Shown in pieces: positions 59,732 to 64,000 of a DNA stretch of 64,000 nucleotides. The DNA is taken from assembly GCA_021157415.1 (NCBI GenBank), contig JAGGWN010000046.1, positions 1 through 64,000 on the forward strand, in the 5' to 3' direction. Under the pieces are notes generated by a model. That model was not told the origin of the DNA and ran no database searches. It saw nothing but the letters and a program-made list of their open reading frames with translations. Source of the stretch: Bacteroidales bacterium. GTDB lineage: Bacteria > Bacteroidota > Bacteroidia > Bacteroidales > VadinHA17. The translations under genes and the position numbers were made by a program. Each line of letters begins with the position of its first letter. Position 1 is the first letter of the stretch.

Positions 59732-59860
59732 CACTCTTCCTGTCATGGCAGCTGAGGAGCTAAGGAGCGAGCGCGGATAGCCCCCTTAACTTTTCAACCT
59801 CTCAACCCCAATATTTCAAATCCGAAATTATTTTAACATCTTTGATCATATTTTTCATTT

Positions 59861-61159
59861 ATGCGCAAGCGCTTTCTGAATATCCTTTTCTGGTCGGTGA
59901 TCTCGGCAGCTTTCATTGGTCCGGGAACGGTTACCACGGCAGCCAAAGCCGGCACTGTCTTTCAGTACCAACTATTGTGGGCACTGCTTTTCTCCACCAT
60001 TGCCTGTATTGTGTTGCAGGAAGCGGCAGCACGGCTTACGTTGGCTTCCGGACTGAATCTGGGGGAAGCGATCAGACGGCGATATAAAGATACTTCCCTG
60101 TTTGTATGGGTGGTAGTGTTGGTAGTTGGGGCGATTATTCTCGGATCGGCAGCTTACGAAACGGGAAATATCCTGGGGGCTCTGGCCGGTATTCGTTTCA
60201 TTGCCACCGGACCTTCCTGGTTGTGGGTGCTGCTGATCGCCGGTTTTGCTGCCGTGATGCTCAGCCGCCGTTCGGTACGGGGCGTGGCCAACGTGCTGGG
60301 TACCTTGGTGGCCGTCATGGGGATGGCTTTTTTTATTACGGCTGTTGCCGTAAAACCTCAGCCTGTACTGTTGTTGAAAGGAATGATTCTTCCGAAGATT
60401 CCTTCCGGCAGCGGGGCCGGTTTGCTGGTACTCGGATTGATTGGCACCACGGTGGTCCCTTACAATCTCTTCCTGGGGTCAGGTATGGCCGGAGAGAAAC
60501 AGTCCCTGAAAGAGATGCGTTTCGGATTGTCGGTAGCGGTGATCCTGGGTGGTCTGATCTCTATGGCTGTCCTGGTGGTAGGTACCGCGGTGCAGGGAAC
60601 ATTTTCATACGAGGGCCTTGTTGCGGTGCTCAGGGCCGGTACCGGCAGGTGGGCAGTGATCATATTCGGCATCGGCATGCTGGCTGCCGGCTTTACCTCG
60701 GCGGTGACCGCTCCGCTCGCGTCGGCTATCACTGCAAAGTCATTGCTCTATGAAAAAGACCGGCTTCGCCGGGGAGAGGGGAAACACGGGTTTGTCCTCA
60801 CCTGGCTCGCGGTGCTCCTGACAGGAGTGGCTTTTGGCCTGGCTGATGTGAAACCGGTGCCGGTAATCATTCTGGCACAGGCTCTCAACGGACTGGTACT
60901 GCCTCTGATCACCCTGTTCCTGTTCAAGGTGATCAATGACTCTTCTTTGATGGGAGAACATAAAAACAGCCGGGGAGCAAATCTTCTGATGTTCCTGGTC
61001 AACTGGGTGACCCTGACCCTGGGATTGTGGCAACTGACCCAAGTAACCCTGTCTGTAACAGGAATAGAAATACAACAACAGAAAATACTAATGTCTGTGA
61101 TTATAGGAGTAGCTTTTGTATTGGATGCCGTCGTGGGCAGAAAGTATTTAAAAAATTGA
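59861..61159 (+). CDS. Divergent Nramp-family (LeuT-fold) transporter
   Basis: About 11 TM; FIGPGTVTTAAKAGTVFQYQLLWALLFS aligns with Nramp TM1 (DPGN...), LGLIGTTVVPYNLFLGSGM with TM6 (GATVMPHNLYLHS). Confidence 0.88.
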   Translation: MRKRFLNILFWSVISAAFIGPGTVTTAAKAGTVFQYQLLWALLFSTIACIVLQEAAARLTLASGLNLGEAIRRRYKDTSLFVWVVVLVVGAIILGSAAYETGNILGALAGIRFIATGPSWLWVLLIAGFAAVMLSRRSVRGVANVLGTLVAVMGMAFFITAVAVKPQPVLLLKGMILPKIPSGSGAGLLVLGLIGTTVVPYNLFLGSGMAGEKQSLKEMRFGLSVAVILGGLISMAVLVVGTAVQGTFSYEGLVAVLRAGTGRWAVIIFGIGMLAAGFTSAVTAPLASAITAKSLLYEKDRLRRGEGKHGFVLTWLAVLLTGVAFGLADVKPVPVIILAQALNGLVLPLITLFLFKVINDSSLMGEHKNSRGANLLMFLVNWVTLTLGLWQLTQVTLSVTGIEIQQQKILMSVIIGVAFVLDAVVGRKYLKN

Positions 61160-61222
61160 ATAATGAACCCCTCCCTTATACCCTCTCTCCATGGGAGAAG
61201 ATAGGAGTCATGCGGAATCGTA

Positions 61223-64000
61223 ATGGAAAGGCAAAACAACATCAAATTATTTGTCGATACCGGCGGAACCTTTACCGACTGCATTGCCTGTTTTCCGGAT
61301 GGAAAAATCGTACGGAGAAAAGTGCTGAGCCATGGTGCTATCCGCAGTATGATTCTTGAAAAGACCGGTGAGGTTTCTTTCCGTATCAACGATGACTGGG
61401 CATTGACAAAAGATATTTTAACGGGTTACCATCTGAAGGTACCGGAAAAATACGAGGTATGTGCCATGATCGGGGCCTTTGATCCGGGAAAAAGGATTCT
61501 TTCTCTGGGTAAAGTCCCTGCCCATATGCTGCCCGAACCCGGAGATATGATTGAAATTTCGGCCGGGGAGGAGGCTCCTGTGCTGGGAGCCCGGTTGATT
61601 ACCTCAACAGGGTTACGGGAATCTTTACCTCCTATGGAGGTGCGGATGGGATCTACACGCGGTACCAATACCCTGCTGGAGAAGAAGGGGATCCGTACCC
61701 TGCTGCTGATCACGAAAGGTTTTCGGGACCTGTTAAAGATAGGCACGCAGCAACGGCCGGATATCTTTGCAAGGCACGTGGTTAAAGGGTCAGTCTTGTA
61801 CGAAGAAGTGACAGAGGTGGAGGAACGCATGGATGCAGAAGGCCAAGTGCTGAAAAAACCGGATCCGGAGAGATACCGTACGGCATTAATGCGATTCAAA
61901 AAAGAAGGGTTTGAAGGGTTGGCTATTGCTTTTATGAATGCTTACCGCAACCCCGCCCATGAACAGATGTTTGTTTGTCTGGCAGAGGATGTCGGGTTTC
62001 GTTATATAAGTGCTTCGACCTCTTTGTCGGGGATGATGCGTTTCCTTCCACGGGCAGAGACTACGGTGGTGAACGTCTATCTTTCGGGAGCTATCAGGGA
62101 TTATCTGGAGAAAATAAGCAAGACCTTACCGGAAGCTTCCACCTTGCATGTGATGACCAGTTCAGGCGGACTGGTGGGTGCAGACAGTTTTCAGCCGAAA
62201 GACAGCCTCCTGAGCGGTCCTGCAGGGGGCGTCGTGGGGGCTTCTGTGAAAGGGAAACAGTCCGGTTATGACCAAATGATTGCTTTTGATATGGGAGGTA
62301 CCAGCACAGATGTGTCCCGTGTTCACGGAAAATATGACTATCGTTACGAGCTTGAGATAGGGGGCGTGCATGTCATGGCCCCCGCGTTGGCCATCGAGAC
62401 GGTAGCAGCCGGCGGGGGTTCTGTATGTTCTTTTGACGGGTACCGTCTGCAGGTGGGACCGGAAAGTGCAGGTGCTCTTCCGGGCCCGGCTTGTTATGGA
62501 GCCGGTGGGCCCCTGACAATTACCGATGTGAACTTTCTGCTTGGAAGGCTGGATGTTTCGGAGTTTGGAATACCCGTGTTTCCGGAAGAGGCCCGGAAAA
62601 GACTCATGATCCTGCTGGACGGAATACGGGAGAGGACAGGGAAAAGACCTCCTGAAGAAGAAGTGCTGAACGGCTTTCTGGATATCGCCAACGAGATCAT
62701 GGCCGGGGCTATACGGAAGATATCTGTAGCCCGGGGGTATGCACCGTCGGACTATGTGCTGGTGGCCTTCGGAGGTGCCGGAGGCCTGCATGCCACCAGC
62801 GTGGCCCGCCATCTGGATATGAAAAAGGTTCTGATCCCGGAAGATGCCGGTCTGCTCAGCGCTTATGGGATTGGTCATGCCCCGATGGAACGGTTTGCTG
62901 AAAAACAGGTTCTCTTATCCGTAGAGGAGTGTGAAAAAGACCTCGACGGATTATTCCGTGAAACAGAACGGGAGGCTACCATGAAACTCAAGGGAGAAAA
63001 AGTGGATGAGAAAGAAATAATGATCCGGGATCGTCTGGTCTTTATGCGGTTTTCCGAACAGGAGTCTTCCCTGGAAATTCCATGGCGGGAAGAGAGTGAC
63101 CTGCGTGAAACTTTTCGGAAAGAATACAGGCGGATTTTTGGTCATTGGAATGACCAAGGTGAGATAGAAATTGAGTCGATTCGGGTGATTGCCTCCACAC
63201 GACCCGGGGAAACACAACGGGGAGACGGGTACGAAATGAAAAAATATGTACCGCACCACCACCATACCATACGTGCCCTGGTGGGAGAGAAATGGAAGGA
63301 GGTGCCGGTTTTTTTAAGAAAAGAGCTGAAACCTGGCGCCGTTGTGGAAGGTTTTGCCCTCTTGCTGGATGCCCACAGTACGACGGTGGTCGATAAAGGA
63401 TGGACCTTGATCATGGATGGGAACAGGACAGCCGTCCTGACCTGGGCAGAGGAGGAGTATGACAGAAATAACAGGACGGTTCGCCATGCGGAGGTAACTG
63501 AGCTGGAATTGTTTATCAACCGGTTTACCTTTATAGCCCGCAACATGGGTTCTCTTCTGCAGCGGACAGCCATGTCGGTAAATATCAAGGAAAGGATGGA
63601 TTTTTCCTGTGCCTTGCTGAGTTCGAAAGGAGAACTGGTGGTCAACGCCCCGCATATCCCGGTACATCTGGGTAGTCTGGGTGTGTGTGCCCGGAAGGTG
63701 CGGAAATATATAAAAATGGAACCGGGGGATACGGTAGTAACCAACCATCCGGCATACGGGGGATCCCACCTGCCTGATGTTACACTGATCACGCCGGTAT
63801 TTACGGACGATGAACAGCTTGTCGGCTATGTGGTTAACCGGGCTCATCATGCCGAGATCGGTGGCATACGGCCGGGTTCAATGCCGGCAGATGCTGTGAG
63901 TCTGGCAGAGGAAGGCGTAATCATTCCTCCCACCTATCTTGTAAAAAAGGGGAAAAGCCGGTGGGAGGATATACGTAAGATGTTGACACGATCGGTTTAT
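61223..64000 (+). CDS. Hydantoinase/5-oxoprolinase family protein with fused HyuA-like and HyuB-like regions (runs off right edge)
   Basis: Own in-frame translation: MERQNNIKLFVDTGGTFTDCIACFPDGKIVRRKVLSHG...DMGGTSTDVSRV...APALAIETVAAGGGSVCSFDG...then NMGSLLQRTAMSVNIKERMDFSCALLSSKGELVVNAPHIPVHLGSLG. Absent from the ORF track because it is open-ended. Confidence 0.9.
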   Translation, partial: MERQNNIKLFVDTGGTFTDCIACFPDGKIVRRKVLSHGAIRSMILEKTGEVSFRINDDWALTKDILTGYHLKVPEKYEVCAMIGAFDPGKRILSLGKVPAHMLPEPGDMIEISAGEEAPVLGARLITSTGLRESLPPMEVRMGSTRGTNTLLEKKGIRTLLLITKGFRDLLKIGTQQRPDIFARHVVKGSVLYEEVTEVEERMDAEGQVLKKPDPERYRTALMRFKKEGFEGLAIAFMNAYRNPAHEQMFVCLAEDVGFRYISASTSLSGMMRFLPRAETTVVNVYLSGAIRDYLEKISKTLPEASTLHVMTSSGGLVGADSFQPKDSLLSGPAGGVVGASVKGKQSGYDQMIAFDMGGTSTDVSRVHGKYDYRYELEIGGVHVMAPALAIETVAAGGGSVCSFDGYRLQVGPESAGALPGPACYGAGGPLTITDVNFLLGRLDVSEFGIPVFPEEARKRLMILLDGIRERTGKRPPEEEVLNGFLDIANEIMAGAIRKISVARGYAPSDYVLVAFGGAGGLHATSVARHLDMKKVLIPEDAGLLSAYGIGHAPMERFAEKQVLLSVEECEKDLDGLFRETEREATMKLKGEKVDEKEIMIRDRLVFMRFSEQESSLEIPWREESDLRETFRKEYRRIFGHWNDQGEIEIESIRVIASTRPGETQRGDGYEMKKYVPHHHHTIRALVGEKWKEVPVFLRKELKPGAVVEGFALLLDAHSTTVVDKGWTLIMDGNRTAVLTWAEEEYDRNNRTVRHAEVTELELFINRFTFIARNMGSLLQRTAMSVNIKERMDFSCALLSSKGELVVNAPHIPVHLGSLGVCARKVRKYIKMEPGDTVVTNHPAYGGSHLPDVTLITPVFTDDEQLVGYVVNRAHHAEIGGIRPGSMPADAVSLAEEGVIIPPTYLVKKGKSRWEDIRKMLTRSVY

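Overview
64 kb chromosomal window from a Bacteroidota genome, probably Bacteroidales (AT-rich leaders, several TAnnTTTG-type -7 elements, typical gene content). I saw no rRNA, tRNA, CRISPR array, intact transposase or phage module. Most of the window is housekeeping: ClC channel, enolase, nucleotide-sugar operon (ugd-uxs-rfbA-rfbC-rfbD-phosphohexomutase-yjbQ), ribosomal protein S1, RNase Z, GMP synthase, PnuC/NadR-like NAD salvage, S41/S9/C1/tricorn peptidases, citrate lyase, nucleoside salvage and a 5-oxoprolinase-like gene running off the right edge. Main points of interest: (1) a PhcB-like SAM methyltransferase, six-TM hybrid histidine kinase and stand-alone receiver operon (41.0-44.3 kb), resembling the Ralstonia phc quorum-sensing layout, preceded by a 1-kb non-coding region with a candidate structured RNA and an ACTAA tandem repeat; (2) a single polypeptide joining ECF-type membrane domains to a THEP1-like NTPase (33.4-35.1 kb); (3) an Nramp homologue lacking the canonical metal-ligand motifs (DPGN replaced by GPGT, MPH by VPY) next to an oxoprolinase; (4) a SiaB/SiaC partner-switch pair without SiaA or SiaD nearby; (5) a CitD-CitE fusion; (6) a CFA-synthase/geranylgeranyl-reductase-family pair; (7) small-element candidates: a ~144-bp MITE-like element, palindromes and a truncated secreted-protein gene. 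All functional calls come from reading motifs; no database search was run.
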